Positions 1 through 8,128 of a DNA stretch of 64,000 nucleotides are shown piece after piece (position 1 is the first letter of the stretch; the number at the start of each line of letters is the position of its first letter). The notes under the pieces were generated by a model. That model saw nothing but the letters and a program-made list of their open reading frames with translations, was not told where the DNA came from and did no database searches. The stretch covers positions 21,921-85,920 of the forward strand of contig CAJUGO010000007.1 of assembly GCA_910585865.1 (NCBI GenBank), read 5' to 3'. The DNA is from an uncultured Ruminococcus sp. (GTDB taxonomy: Bacteria > Bacillota > Clostridia > Oscillospirales > Acutalibacteraceae). The translations under genes were made by a program, and so were the position numbers.

Positions 1-774
1 TTAAAGAGTAAAGATAATATTAATATTAAGAATGCCGTAAAATTAAAGAAAAGTGCAAAATATAGACGAGAGACCGGATATTTTACTGCTGAAGGTGTAA
101 GGCTCTGCATGGATGCGTTATACAGCAATGCAGTGATAGATACTTTTTTTGTTACTGAAAATGCGTTGAAAAAGTATTCCTGCGAGTATAATAAGTTGTC
201 TGAGTATGCAGATAAGACTTTTGTGGTTTCACCTTCGCTTTTTTTAAGTATAAGCGATACTGATACTCCTCAGGGCTTCCTTTGCATAATAAAAGTACTT
301 GACAAAACCAGTCAGTTTGATACAATAAAAAATAGTGACAAATTTTTAGCACTTGACAATTTGCAGGATCCTAATAATTTGGGAACTATATTGCGTACTG
401 CAGAAGCATTCAATATAAGCGGAGTGATTCTTTCAAAAGATTGCTGTGATATTTATAGTCCTAAAGTTGTAAGAGGCAGCATGGGTGCAATTTTTAGGTT
501 ACCTTTTCTTATATGCGATACGTTATCTGATTTTTTGACAAATAATCCAAGGCTTACTTCTTATGCTGCTGTAGTATCACCGGATGCTGATAAAGTTACA
601 GATATAGATTTTATTTCTCCGTGTGTAGTTGCTGTGGGAAATGAAGGTAACGGTTTAAAATCTGATACTATAGAAAAGTGTTCTAATTGTGTTACTATAC
701 CTATGAAAGGCAGAGCGGAATCTTTGAATGCTTCAATAGCTGCCTCAATACTTATCTGGGAAATGATGAAATGA
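1..774 (+). CDS. TrmH/SpoU-family RNA 2'-O-methyltransferase, 5' end outside window
   Basis: The reading frame is open from base 1, so the start codon lies to the left; 257 codons are visible. The first ~35 residues resemble the substrate-binding N-terminal domain of SpoU enzymes (a K-Y-R-R-E stretch, then F-T-A-E-G-V-R-L). The SPOUT knot domain follows, with L-D-N-L-Q-D-P-N-N-L-G-T-I-L-R-T (motif 1), V-G-N-E-G-N-G-L (motif 2) and I-P-M-K-G-R-A-E-S-L-N-A-S (motif 3). The family transfers a methyl group from SAM to a ribose 2'-OH in rRNA or tRNA. The exact target (23S rRNA as in RlmB, or tRNA) cannot be told from sequence. The stop overlaps the dprA start. Confidence 0.9.
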   Translation, partial: LKSKDNINIKNAVKLKKSAKYRRETGYFTAEGVRLCMDALYSNAVIDTFFVTENALKKYSCEYNKLSEYADKTFVVSPSLFLSISDTDTPQGFLCIIKVLDKTSQFDTIKNSDKFLALDNLQDPNNLGTILRTAEAFNISGVILSKDCCDIYSPKVVRGSMGAIFRLPFLICDTLSDFLTNNPRLTSYAAVVSPDADKVTDIDFISPCVVAVGNEGNGLKSDTIEKCSNCVTIPMKGRAESLNASIAASILIWEMMK

Positions 775-2027
775 TTTCTTTTAATGCTGAATATTGGATA
801 TGGATTACTCTTGCTGTTGGATATAATAATCCTAAAATAAAAAGAATCAGTGAGATTTATACTGATGTCGGCAAGTTTTATTGTGGAGGAGAAAAAGAAT
901 GGCGATTCTGCGGCTTTTTTACCTCCAGAGATATTGAAAGACTTTCATGCACAAAACTCTCAGATGCAAAGAATATAATAGACAGGTGTAATCAGTTAGG
1001 ATATTCGGTAATAAGTATAGATGATGATAGTTATCCTAAGTGTCTTTATAATATAGACTCACCTCCTGCGGTGTTATATGTTAGCGGAAAACTTCCTGAT
1101 ATAGATAATCAGTTTTCTATCGGTATTGTAGGAACTCGGCGTGCTACACAATATGGTATTAAGAACTCATATAAATTTGCATATGCACTGGCAAAATACG
1201 GAACAGTAGTTGTGAGCGGCGGAGCTTTAGGTGTTGACGGTGCATCTCACAGAGGTGCGTTGGCTGCTGACGGGATTACTGTCTGTGTAAGAGGATGCGG
1301 ATTAAATTGCAGATATCTCAGTGAAAATGCTGATATACGAAGAACTATTCCGCAAAAGGGTGCGGTGATTTCAGAGTATCCGCCTGATGAGACACCCAGA
1401 AGATATTACTTTCCTGCAAGAAACAGAATAATTTCTGCACTATCTGACGGTGTGTTAATTATTGAATCAGGAGCTAAAAGCGGATCTCTAATTACTGCAG
1501 ATTTTGCTGTGGAACAGGGTAAAGATGTATTTGCTCTTTTAGGCAATAACAGTCCGCAAAACGAGGGTTCAAACAATCGTATAAAAGAAGGCAGCGCAAT
1601 TCCTGTAACTGATTTTATGGATATTTTAAATGAGTATGATAACCTTTATGCAACGGACAGAGAAATTGATTTCGATAGTATTTCTCTTGAAGATATTGAG
1701 AATCTACCGGTTAAAGGAAGAAATAATTTAAAGGAAAAAAGAGTTTATTTAAATAATAATAATGTTTCTGAAGCACATAGTAAAGATAATAATGCTATTT
1801 TAGTCAATGATAAAAAACATGAGACGCAACTAAAACACAAAAGCAACTTAGAACTATCCCGAACAGCTCAGACAGTATATGATTATATAAGCAATGAGCC
1901 GGTTCATATTGATAAAATTTCCAATGATTTGAACATTCCTGTATTTAAGGTACTTACAGCTTTGACAATGCTTGAAATGAAGGGACTTGTAAGTGCATTA
2001 CAGGGAAGAAAGTACATTTTAAAATAA
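771..2027 (+). CDS. dprA: DNA-processing protein DprA/Smf
   Basis: DprA binds incoming single-stranded DNA during transformation and loads RecA. The Rossmann-like core is clear: I-G-I-V-G-T-R-R-A-T, V-V-S-G-G-A-L-G-V-D-G-A-S-H, F-P-A-R-N-R-I-I-S-A-L-S-D-G and S-G-S-L-I-T-A-D-F-A. A winged-helix domain closes the C-terminus after an Asn/Lys-rich linker. I start it at ATG 771, which gives an ATGA overlap with the preceding stop and 418 aa. A longer in-frame start at 687 would lie inside the methyltransferase gene. The dprA-topA order is typical of Firmicutes. Without a visible competence operon, the gene does not prove transformability. Confidence 0.93.
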   Translation: MISFNAEYWIWITLAVGYNNPKIKRISEIYTDVGKFYCGGEKEWRFCGFFTSRDIERLSCTKLSDAKNIIDRCNQLGYSVISIDDDSYPKCLYNIDSPPAVLYVSGKLPDIDNQFSIGIVGTRRATQYGIKNSYKFAYALAKYGTVVVSGGALGVDGASHRGALAADGITVCVRGCGLNCRYLSENADIRRTIPQKGAVISEYPPDETPRRYYFPARNRIISALSDGVLIIESGAKSGSLITADFAVEQGKDVFALLGNNSPQNEGSNNRIKEGSAIPVTDFMDILNEYDNLYATDREIDFDSISLEDIENLPVKGRNNLKEKRVYLNNNNVSEAHSKDNNAILVNDKKHETQLKHKSNLELSRTAQTVYDYISNEPVHIDKISNDLNIPVFKVLTALTMLEMKGLVSALQGRKYILK

Positions 2028-2041
2028 ATCGGAGGTATGAA

Positions 2042-4132
2042 ATGTCAGATTTGGTAATTGTTGAGTCACCTGCAAAGGCGAAAACTATAAAAAAGTACCT
2101 TGGAAGCGGTTATGAAGTGGTTGCTTCTATGGGGCATATACGTGACTTACCTAAGTCAAGACTAAGTGTTGACATTAAAAATAATTTTTCTCCTAAATAC
2201 GAAATTATAAAGGGTAAGGAAAAACTTGTTGATGAGTTAAAAGCAGCTGCTGACAAAAGCGAGAAGATTTATCTGGCTACTGACCCTGACCGCGAAGGTG
2301 AGGCAATATCATGGCATCTTGCTTATATATTAGATTTACCTACAGATGAAACAAACAGAGTTGAATTTAATGAGATTACTAAAACCGGTGTAACAAACGG
2401 TATGGATAATCCTCGCCAAATTAATATAGATTTGGTTAATGCGCAGCAGGCAAGACGAGTACTGGACAGACTAGTGGGATATAAGTTGAGTCCTTTTATA
2501 TCACAAAAAATTAGAAGAGGACTTTCTGCCGGTAGAGTTCAGTCTGTTGCAGTAAGAATAATTGTTGACAGGGAAGAGGAAATCAGAAAATTTAAACCTG
2601 AAGAGTATTGGACTATAGATGCGAAATTTATACCTAAAGGAAGCAGAAAAACATTTGCAGCATCATTATATTCTGATGTGAACGGAAAGATTAAAATAAA
2701 AAATCAGCAGCAAGCCGAAAAGATAGAGGCAGATCTGCAAAATGCCGAATATATAATTACCAAGGTGAAAAACGGAACCAGAAAAAAATCTCCGGCACCT
2801 CCGTTTATTACATCGACGCTTCAGCAGGAGGCTTCCAGAAAACTCAGTTTTCAGTCTAGAAGAACAATGAAAGTTGCCCAGGAATTATATGAAGGTATTG
2901 ATATTGACGGTATGGGTGCAACAGGTCTTATTACGTATATGAGAACTGATTCTCTCAGAATCTCAAATGTTGCAATTGATGAAGCGACCGAATATATTAA
3001 ATCGCATTTTGGTGATAAGTATCTGCCGTCAAAGCCAAGATTTTTTAAATCCAGAAATAATGCGCAGGATGGTCATGAAGCTATACGTCCTTCAATGCCG
3101 AGCCTTGCGCCGGACAGTATAAAGAGTAGCCTGACGTCGGATCAGTATAAGCTGTATAAGCTGATTTGGAATAGATTTATGGCTTCACAAATGGCAGATT
3201 GTATTCAGAAAACCACTCAAGCGGATATTGAAGCTAACGGATATACATTTAAAGCTTCGGGATACAGGGTGGACTTTGAAGGTTTTACAACTTTATATGT
3301 TGAGAGTAAGGACGAAGATGAAGAAAAGTCTACACAGCTTCCGCCGCTTGAAAAAAACATGCCGGTAAAATGCAAGGAACTGAAAAAGAATCAGCACTTT
3401 ACACAGCCGCCTGCAAGATATACAGAAGCATCACTTATTAAAGCGCTTGAAGAATATGGAATTGGAAGACCTTCGACTTATGCTGCAACAATTACTACTA
3501 TAACAAGTCATGAATATGTAAAAAGAGAGGGAAAAAGTCTTGTTCCGACAGAACTCGGAGAGGTTATAACAAACCTTATGAAAGAACGTTTTCCTAAAAT
3601 AGTAAATGTTAAATTTACTAATCAGATGGAAGAAAATCTTGATGAAGTTGAAAATGGTAAAGAAAAATGGGTTAATCTTTTAGATGATTTTTACGACGAT
3701 TTTGAAAAAACTCTTAAAAAAGCAAAAACCGATATGGATGGCGTAAAAATTCAACTGAAAGAGGACGAAACGGACATTGTGTGTGATAAGTGCGGTCGAA
3801 AAATGGTTGTAAAAGTCGGCAGATATGGCAAGTTTATTGCTTGTCCTGGATATCCGGAATGTAAAAATATTATAAAGTATGTTGAAAAAACCGGGGTTCA
3901 TTGCCCTAAGTGCAATGGAGATGTTATTATAAAACATACAAAATCCAAAAGGATTTTTTATGGGTGTTCTAATTATCCGCAGTGTGATTTTGTAAGCTGG
4001 AATGAACCTTCAGACGAGAAATGTCCTCAATGCGGTGAAATTCTTTATAAGAAAAAAGGAAAAAAACCGGTACTTTTCTGCGCTGCAGAAGGATGCGGTT
4101 ATACTAAATCAGTTAATTTGGATGATAAATAA
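2042..4132 (+). CDS. topA: DNA topoisomerase I (type IA)
   Basis: This enzyme relaxes negative supercoils by transient single-strand cleavage. The Toprim domain is at the N-terminus (I-V-E-S-P-A-K-A-K-T-I; later D-P-D-R-E-G-E-A-I-S-W-H). The cleavage tyrosine is Tyr299, in the G-L-I-T-Y-M-R-T-D-S motif. The C-terminus carries three topoisomerase zinc ribbons, each with paired Cys motifs, within about the last 120 residues. At 696 aa it has the usual length for Firmicute TopA. A strong GGAGG ribosome-binding site precedes ATG 2042. Its last stop base is shared with the trmFO start. Confidence 0.97.
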   Translation: MSDLVIVESPAKAKTIKKYLGSGYEVVASMGHIRDLPKSRLSVDIKNNFSPKYEIIKGKEKLVDELKAAADKSEKIYLATDPDREGEAISWHLAYILDLPTDETNRVEFNEITKTGVTNGMDNPRQINIDLVNAQQARRVLDRLVGYKLSPFISQKIRRGLSAGRVQSVAVRIIVDREEEIRKFKPEEYWTIDAKFIPKGSRKTFAASLYSDVNGKIKIKNQQQAEKIEADLQNAEYIITKVKNGTRKKSPAPPFITSTLQQEASRKLSFQSRRTMKVAQELYEGIDIDGMGATGLITYMRTDSLRISNVAIDEATEYIKSHFGDKYLPSKPRFFKSRNNAQDGHEAIRPSMPSLAPDSIKSSLTSDQYKLYKLIWNRFMASQMADCIQKTTQADIEANGYTFKASGYRVDFEGFTTLYVESKDEDEEKSTQLPPLEKNMPVKCKELKKNQHFTQPPARYTEASLIKALEEYGIGRPSTYAATITTITSHEYVKREGKSLVPTELGEVITNLMKERFPKIVNVKFTNQMEENLDEVENGKEKWVNLLDDFYDDFEKTLKKAKTDMDGVKIQLKEDETDIVCDKCGRKMVVKVGRYGKFIACPGYPECKNIIKYVEKTGVHCPKCNGDVIIKHTKSKRIFYGCSNYPQCDFVSWNEPSDEKCPQCGEILYKKKGKKPVLFCAAEGCGYTKSVNLDDK

Positions 4133-5466
4133 TGCATATTAATGTAATTGGGGCAGGTCTTGCAGGCTGTGAAGCAGCAATGCAGATTGCATCCCGTAAA
4201 ATCAATGTTCATCTGTATGAGATGAAACCTAAAAAGAGAACTGCTGCTCATCATACGGATATGTTTGCTGAGCTTGTATGCTCAAATTCTTTTAAGGCAA
4301 TGCGAGTTGAAAGTGCAGCCGGACTGCTCAAGGAAGAAATGCGCAGATTAGATTCTTTTCTTATGAAATACGCAGATACATGTAAGGTACCTGCCGGCGG
4401 TGCTCTTGCAGTTGACAGAGATATATTCTCCCTGTCTGTAACACAAGCTATAAAAAGCAATTCTTATATTCAGGTATTGAATGAGGAAGTCTCTGAAATT
4501 CCAGAGGGTGAAATAACCATTATTGCCAGCGGACCGCTAACTTCTGATTCGCTGGCTGAAAGCATTGTCAAGAGATTCGGATCGTCACTTTCTTTTTTTG
4601 ATGCTGCCGCTCCGATAGTTACGGCAGACAGTATAGATATGGATAATGCATTTTTTGCTTCTCGATATGATAAAGGTGATAGCGACGATTATATAAACTG
4701 TCCTATGAATAAAGAAGAATATGAGTTATTTTATAATGCTTTGATTTCAGCCCAAAGAGCTCCGCTGCATGATTGCGACGTAAGTAATCCAAAGGTATAT
4801 GAAGGATGTATGCCTGTCGAAGTTATGGCTCAGAGGGGTGAGGGAACATTAAGATTCGGTCCAATGAAACCTGTAGGACTTATAAACCCCAAAACAGGTC
4901 ACAGACCATGGGCGGTTTTGCAGCTTAGAAAAGAGAATACCGCAGGAGCAACTTATAATCTGGTGGGATTTCAAACTAATCTTAAGTTTTCTGAACAAAA
5001 AAGGGTTTTCTCTCTTATTCCTGCTTTGCATAATGCTGAATTTGTTCGCTATGGTGTAATGCATAGAAATACTTTTTTAAATTCACCCCAAATATTAAAT
5101 AGTGACTTTTCTGTAAGAGATAATAAAAATTTATTTTTTGCTGGACAGATAACCGGTGTAGAAGGATATATGGAATCTGCTGCCTCGGGAATAATTGCTG
5201 CAATAAATGCTTGTCGTTTAGCTATGGACAAGCCATCGGTTACTTTACCGAATGATACAATGATTGGTGCACTGTCATGGTATATTTCAAATCCCGGTGT
5301 AGATAAATTTCAGCCTATGGGTGCTAATTTTGGTATTTTGCCGGAGCTTGAAAACAGACCTCGTGACAAGCGTGAGCGCGGTATGGCTTATTCATCAAGA
5401 GCACTCGAAAGTTTAGATAGATTTATTTGTGAAAATGTAGCTGGGGGGTTAGTATGCGAATTATAG
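4132..5466 (+). CDS. trmFO: Folate- and FAD-dependent tRNA U54 methyltransferase TrmFO
   Basis: TrmFO forms ribothymidine at tRNA position 54, using methylenetetrahydrofolate and FADH2. The dinucleotide-binding motif I-G-A-G-L-A-G-C-E-A-A is at the N-terminus. Family-typical blocks follow: L-V-C-S-N-S-F-K, P-A-G-G-A-L-A-V-D-R and G-Q-I-T-G-V-E-G-Y-M-E-S-A. The 444 aa length fits the family. The gene starts within the topA stop (TAATG) and ends 13 bases inside plsX, so translation is probably coupled. The topA-trmFO pairing is common in Firmicutes. Confidence 0.97.
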   Translation: MHINVIGAGLAGCEAAMQIASRKINVHLYEMKPKKRTAAHHTDMFAELVCSNSFKAMRVESAAGLLKEEMRRLDSFLMKYADTCKVPAGGALAVDRDIFSLSVTQAIKSNSYIQVLNEEVSEIPEGEITIIASGPLTSDSLAESIVKRFGSSLSFFDAAAPIVTADSIDMDNAFFASRYDKGDSDDYINCPMNKEEYELFYNALISAQRAPLHDCDVSNPKVYEGCMPVEVMAQRGEGTLRFGPMKPVGLINPKTGHRPWAVLQLRKENTAGATYNLVGFQTNLKFSEQKRVFSLIPALHNAEFVRYGVMHRNTFLNSPQILNSDFSVRDNKNLFFAGQITGVEGYMESAASGIIAAINACRLAMDKPSVTLPNDTMIGALSWYISNPGVDKFQPMGANFGILPELENRPRDKRERGMAYSSRALESLDRFICENVAGGLVCEL

Positions 5467-6434
5467 TTGATGCTTTTGGCGGTGATAATGCTCCGCTTGA
5501 AATTATAAAAGGATGCGTTGACGCTGTTTCGGAGTATAATGTACATATTACTTTAACAGGTGACGAGAATAAGATTAAGGAAGTATTTTCAGATAATTCC
5601 TTGTCACTTAATAATATTGAAATTTTTAATTGCACTCAAACAATTACAATGGAAGATTCCGCTGATTCTGTTTTAAAGGATAAAAAGAACAGTTCAATGG
5701 CTGTTGGCTTAAAACTTCTTAACGAAGGCAAAGGCGATGCTTTTATAAGCGCAGGTAACAGCGGTGCGTTGTGCATGGGTGCAACTCTTGGAATAAAGAG
5801 AATCAAGGGAATAAAGAGACCTGCCTTTGCTCCGGTAATGCCTTGTGAGAATGGGTTCTTTATGCTTATGGACGGCGGTGCTAATATAGAATGCCGTCCT
5901 GAAATGCTGTATCAATTTGCACTTATGGGTTCAATCTATATGAAAAAAGTTATGGGAATAGAAAATCCGCGTATTGGTCTTGCAAATGTGGGAGCAGAAG
6001 AGCATAAGGGTAATGAGCTGTATCAGACTACTTATGAATTATTAAAGAATAGTAATCTTAATTTTATAGGTAATGTTGAGGGCAGAGATATCCCAAAAGG
6101 TGTATGCGATGTTGTTGTATGTGACGGTTTTACCGGCAATCTTATTTTAAAAACTTACGAAGGTGTTGCGCTTGTTCTTATGAATCAGATAAAGCACATG
6201 TTTGCTGATAGTACAAAAGGTAAGCTTGCAGCAGCGCTTGTAATGAAAGATCTTAAAGAAATGAAAATACATTTTGATTATAACAGATATGGCGGAGCAC
6301 CTATTCTCGGTACATCAAAGCCTGTTTTTAAAGCACACGGAAGTGCAAAAGCTGTAACTGTCAAGAATGCAATACGGCTTTCTGTTGAGTATGTAAACGC
6401 AAATGCAATAGACGAAATTTCTTCAGCGCTTTAA
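5454..6434 (+). CDS. plsX: Phosphate acyltransferase PlsX
   Basis: PlsX converts acyl-ACP to acyl-phosphate for the PlsY step of phosphatidic acid synthesis. The N-terminal D-A-F-G-G-D-N-A-P block, the S-A-G-N-S-G-A block and the C-terminal G-G-A-P-I-L-G block are diagnostic. The 326 aa length is normal. A run of Gs just upstream of ATG 5454 serves as the ribosome-binding site inside the end of trmFO. In many Firmicutes fab genes and acpP lie between plsX and rnc; here rnc follows after 27 bases and acpP is not in the window. Confidence 0.96.
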   Translation: MRIIVDAFGGDNAPLEIIKGCVDAVSEYNVHITLTGDENKIKEVFSDNSLSLNNIEIFNCTQTITMEDSADSVLKDKKNSSMAVGLKLLNEGKGDAFISAGNSGALCMGATLGIKRIKGIKRPAFAPVMPCENGFFMLMDGGANIECRPEMLYQFALMGSIYMKKVMGIENPRIGLANVGAEEHKGNELYQTTYELLKNSNLNFIGNVEGRDIPKGVCDVVVCDGFTGNLILKTYEGVALVLMNQIKHMFADSTKGKLAAALVMKDLKEMKIHFDYNRYGGAPILGTSKPVFKAHGSAKAVTVKNAIRLSVEYVNANAIDEISSAL

Positions 6435-6461
6435 TTATTTGAAGTTTATTAGGAGTTATCG

Positions 6462-7139
6462 ATGGAAGATTTACAAAATATAATCGGATATCATTTTACA
6501 AATAAGGAGTTGCTTGTTGAAGCACTTACACACTCATCCTATGCAAATGAGCATAGATCAAAGCATATCCGATATAATGAAAGACTTGAATTTTTGGGAG
6601 ATGCAGTGTTATCTATTGTAGTTTCCGACTATATTTTTAAAAATTGCCCGGAACTCCCCGAAGGCGAACTCACAAAGCTCAGAGCCTCTCTTGTATGTGA
6701 GAAATCATTATTTGAATTTGCCAAGACTATTAATTTAGGAAAATATCTTGTGCTTAGCAAAGGAGAACGCAATAACGGAGGTGCAGAACGCCCTTCTATT
6801 GTTTCAGATGCATTTGAAGCCCTCATTGCTGCTATTTATATTGACGGCGGAATGGATGCTGCTGCAAAGCATATTCTTCATTTTGTTATCCCAGCAATAA
6901 AAAATTCCAAGAAGAAGAAAATTAATGATTACAAGACAACATTGCAGGAAATAATTCAAAAAAACCCCGGCGAGCAGCTTGAATATGTTTTGGTGGGTCA
7001 AAGTGGTCCGGATCATAATAAACACTTTGTTGTTGAAGTGCATTTAAACAGCAATGTAATAGGAAAAGGCGGGGGAAGAAGTAAAAAGGAAGCTGAACAG
7101 CAAGCCGCAAGAGAAGCATTGGAGCTGATGGGTTATTAA
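6462..7139 (+). CDS. rnc: Ribonuclease III
   Basis: RNase III cleaves double-stranded RNA in rRNA precursors and structured mRNAs. The catalytic signature E-R-L-E-F-L-G-D-A-V-L spans about residues 40-50, and a second acidic cluster (D-A-F-E-A-L-I-A-A-I-Y) follows. The C-terminal dsRNA-binding domain ends in K-K-E-A-E-Q-Q-A-A. The 225 aa length is typical. The rnc stop region appears to carry the start of the next gene. Confidence 0.97.
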   Translation: MEDLQNIIGYHFTNKELLVEALTHSSYANEHRSKHIRYNERLEFLGDAVLSIVVSDYIFKNCPELPEGELTKLRASLVCEKSLFEFAKTINLGKYLVLSKGERNNGGAERPSIVSDAFEALIAAIYIDGGMDAAAKHILHFVIPAIKNSKKKKINDYKTTLQEIIQKNPGEQLEYVLVGQSGPDHNKHFVVEVHLNSNVIGKGGGRSKKEAEQQAAREALELMGY

Positions 7140-8118
7140 ACACTATAACGTTTCAATATTTATTCCTCATAACGGATGTCCTCATCAATGCAGTTTCTGC
7201 AATCAGAAAAATATTACCGGTCAGTCGTGTCAACCGTCTGAAAGTGATGTTGCAGACACAATAAAACAGGCAATTAATGACTTAGGTGAAAAAACTTTAC
7301 AAACTGAAATTGCTTTTTTTGGAGGCAGCTTTACGGCTATTGACCGAAATTATATGGTCAGTTTGCTTGACGCAACAAAGCCTTTTATAGACAGATTTTA
7401 TGGAATTAGAATTTCAACCCGCCCCGATTATATTGACAAAGAAGTACTTGCACTGTTAAAATTGTATAAAGTCACTTCAATTGAACTGGGTGCGCAGTCT
7501 ATGAATGATGTTGTTCTGAAAGCAAATAACAGAGGGCACAGTGCCGATGATGTTATTAATTCATCAAAACTGATAAAACATTCTGGTTTTTCACTTGGTT
7601 TGCAGATGATGACAGGTCTTTATAAATCGGACAGAGAAAAGGATATTTATACTGCAAAACAATTCGTTATGCTTAAGCCTGACACAGTAAGAATTTATCC
7701 TACTGTGATTATGAAAAATACAAAACTTGCAGATTTATATTTTGCTAATGAATTTAAGCCTTATCTGCTTAATGAATCAATTGATTTGTGTTCACAGATT
7801 ATTGAATTTTTTGAATTTAACAGTATTAATATTATTAGGGTTGGACTTCATTATTCCGACAGTCTTATAGAAAACAGTGTTGGAAATAATTATCATCCTG
7901 CTTTTAAAGAATTATGTGAAAATAAGATATTTTTCAATAAATTTATTGGCAAGGCGGGAGACAGAAATGACTTTGATACTGTTTATATTAATAAAAATTC
8001 TTTATCAAAGTTTTTGGGTCAGAAAAAAAGTAATCTTATAAAATTTAAAGAAATGGGATATAACTTTGGAATAGAGTATGATAATACTTTGTCCAAATAT
8101 GATTTATACATAAAGTAG
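7135..8118 (+). CDS. Elp3-like radical SAM protein, apparent non-canonical ATT start
   Basis: The frame reads H-Y-N-V-S-I-F-I-P-H-N-G-C-P-H-Q-C-S-F-C from 7141, which holds the CxxxCxxC iron-sulfur motif of radical SAM enzymes. F-F-G-G-S-F-T and E-L-G-A-Q-S follow, as in the Elp3-like/YhcC group that lacks the acetyltransferase domain. No ATG, GTG or TTG exists between the upstream in-frame stop and this motif. The only plausible start is ATT 7135, with a GGAG about 10 bases upstream, overlapping the rnc stop. The first ATG (7354) would delete the cluster motif. With the ATT start the protein has 327 aa, normal for the family. The substrate is unknown. Its place between rnc and smc recurs in Clostridia. 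Confidence 0.82.
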   Translation: MKHYNVSIFIPHNGCPHQCSFCNQKNITGQSCQPSESDVADTIKQAINDLGEKTLQTEIAFFGGSFTAIDRNYMVSLLDATKPFIDRFYGIRISTRPDYIDKEVLALLKLYKVTSIELGAQSMNDVVLKANNRGHSADDVINSSKLIKHSGFSLGLQMMTGLYKSDREKDIYTAKQFVMLKPDTVRIYPTVIMKNTKLADLYFANEFKPYLLNESIDLCSQIIEFFEFNSINIIRVGLHYSDSLIENSVGNNYHPAFKELCENKIFFNKFIGKAGDRNDFDTVYINKNSLSKFLGQKKSNLIKFKEMGYNFGIEYDNTLSKYDLYIK

Positions 8119-8128
8119 GAGCTTACTT

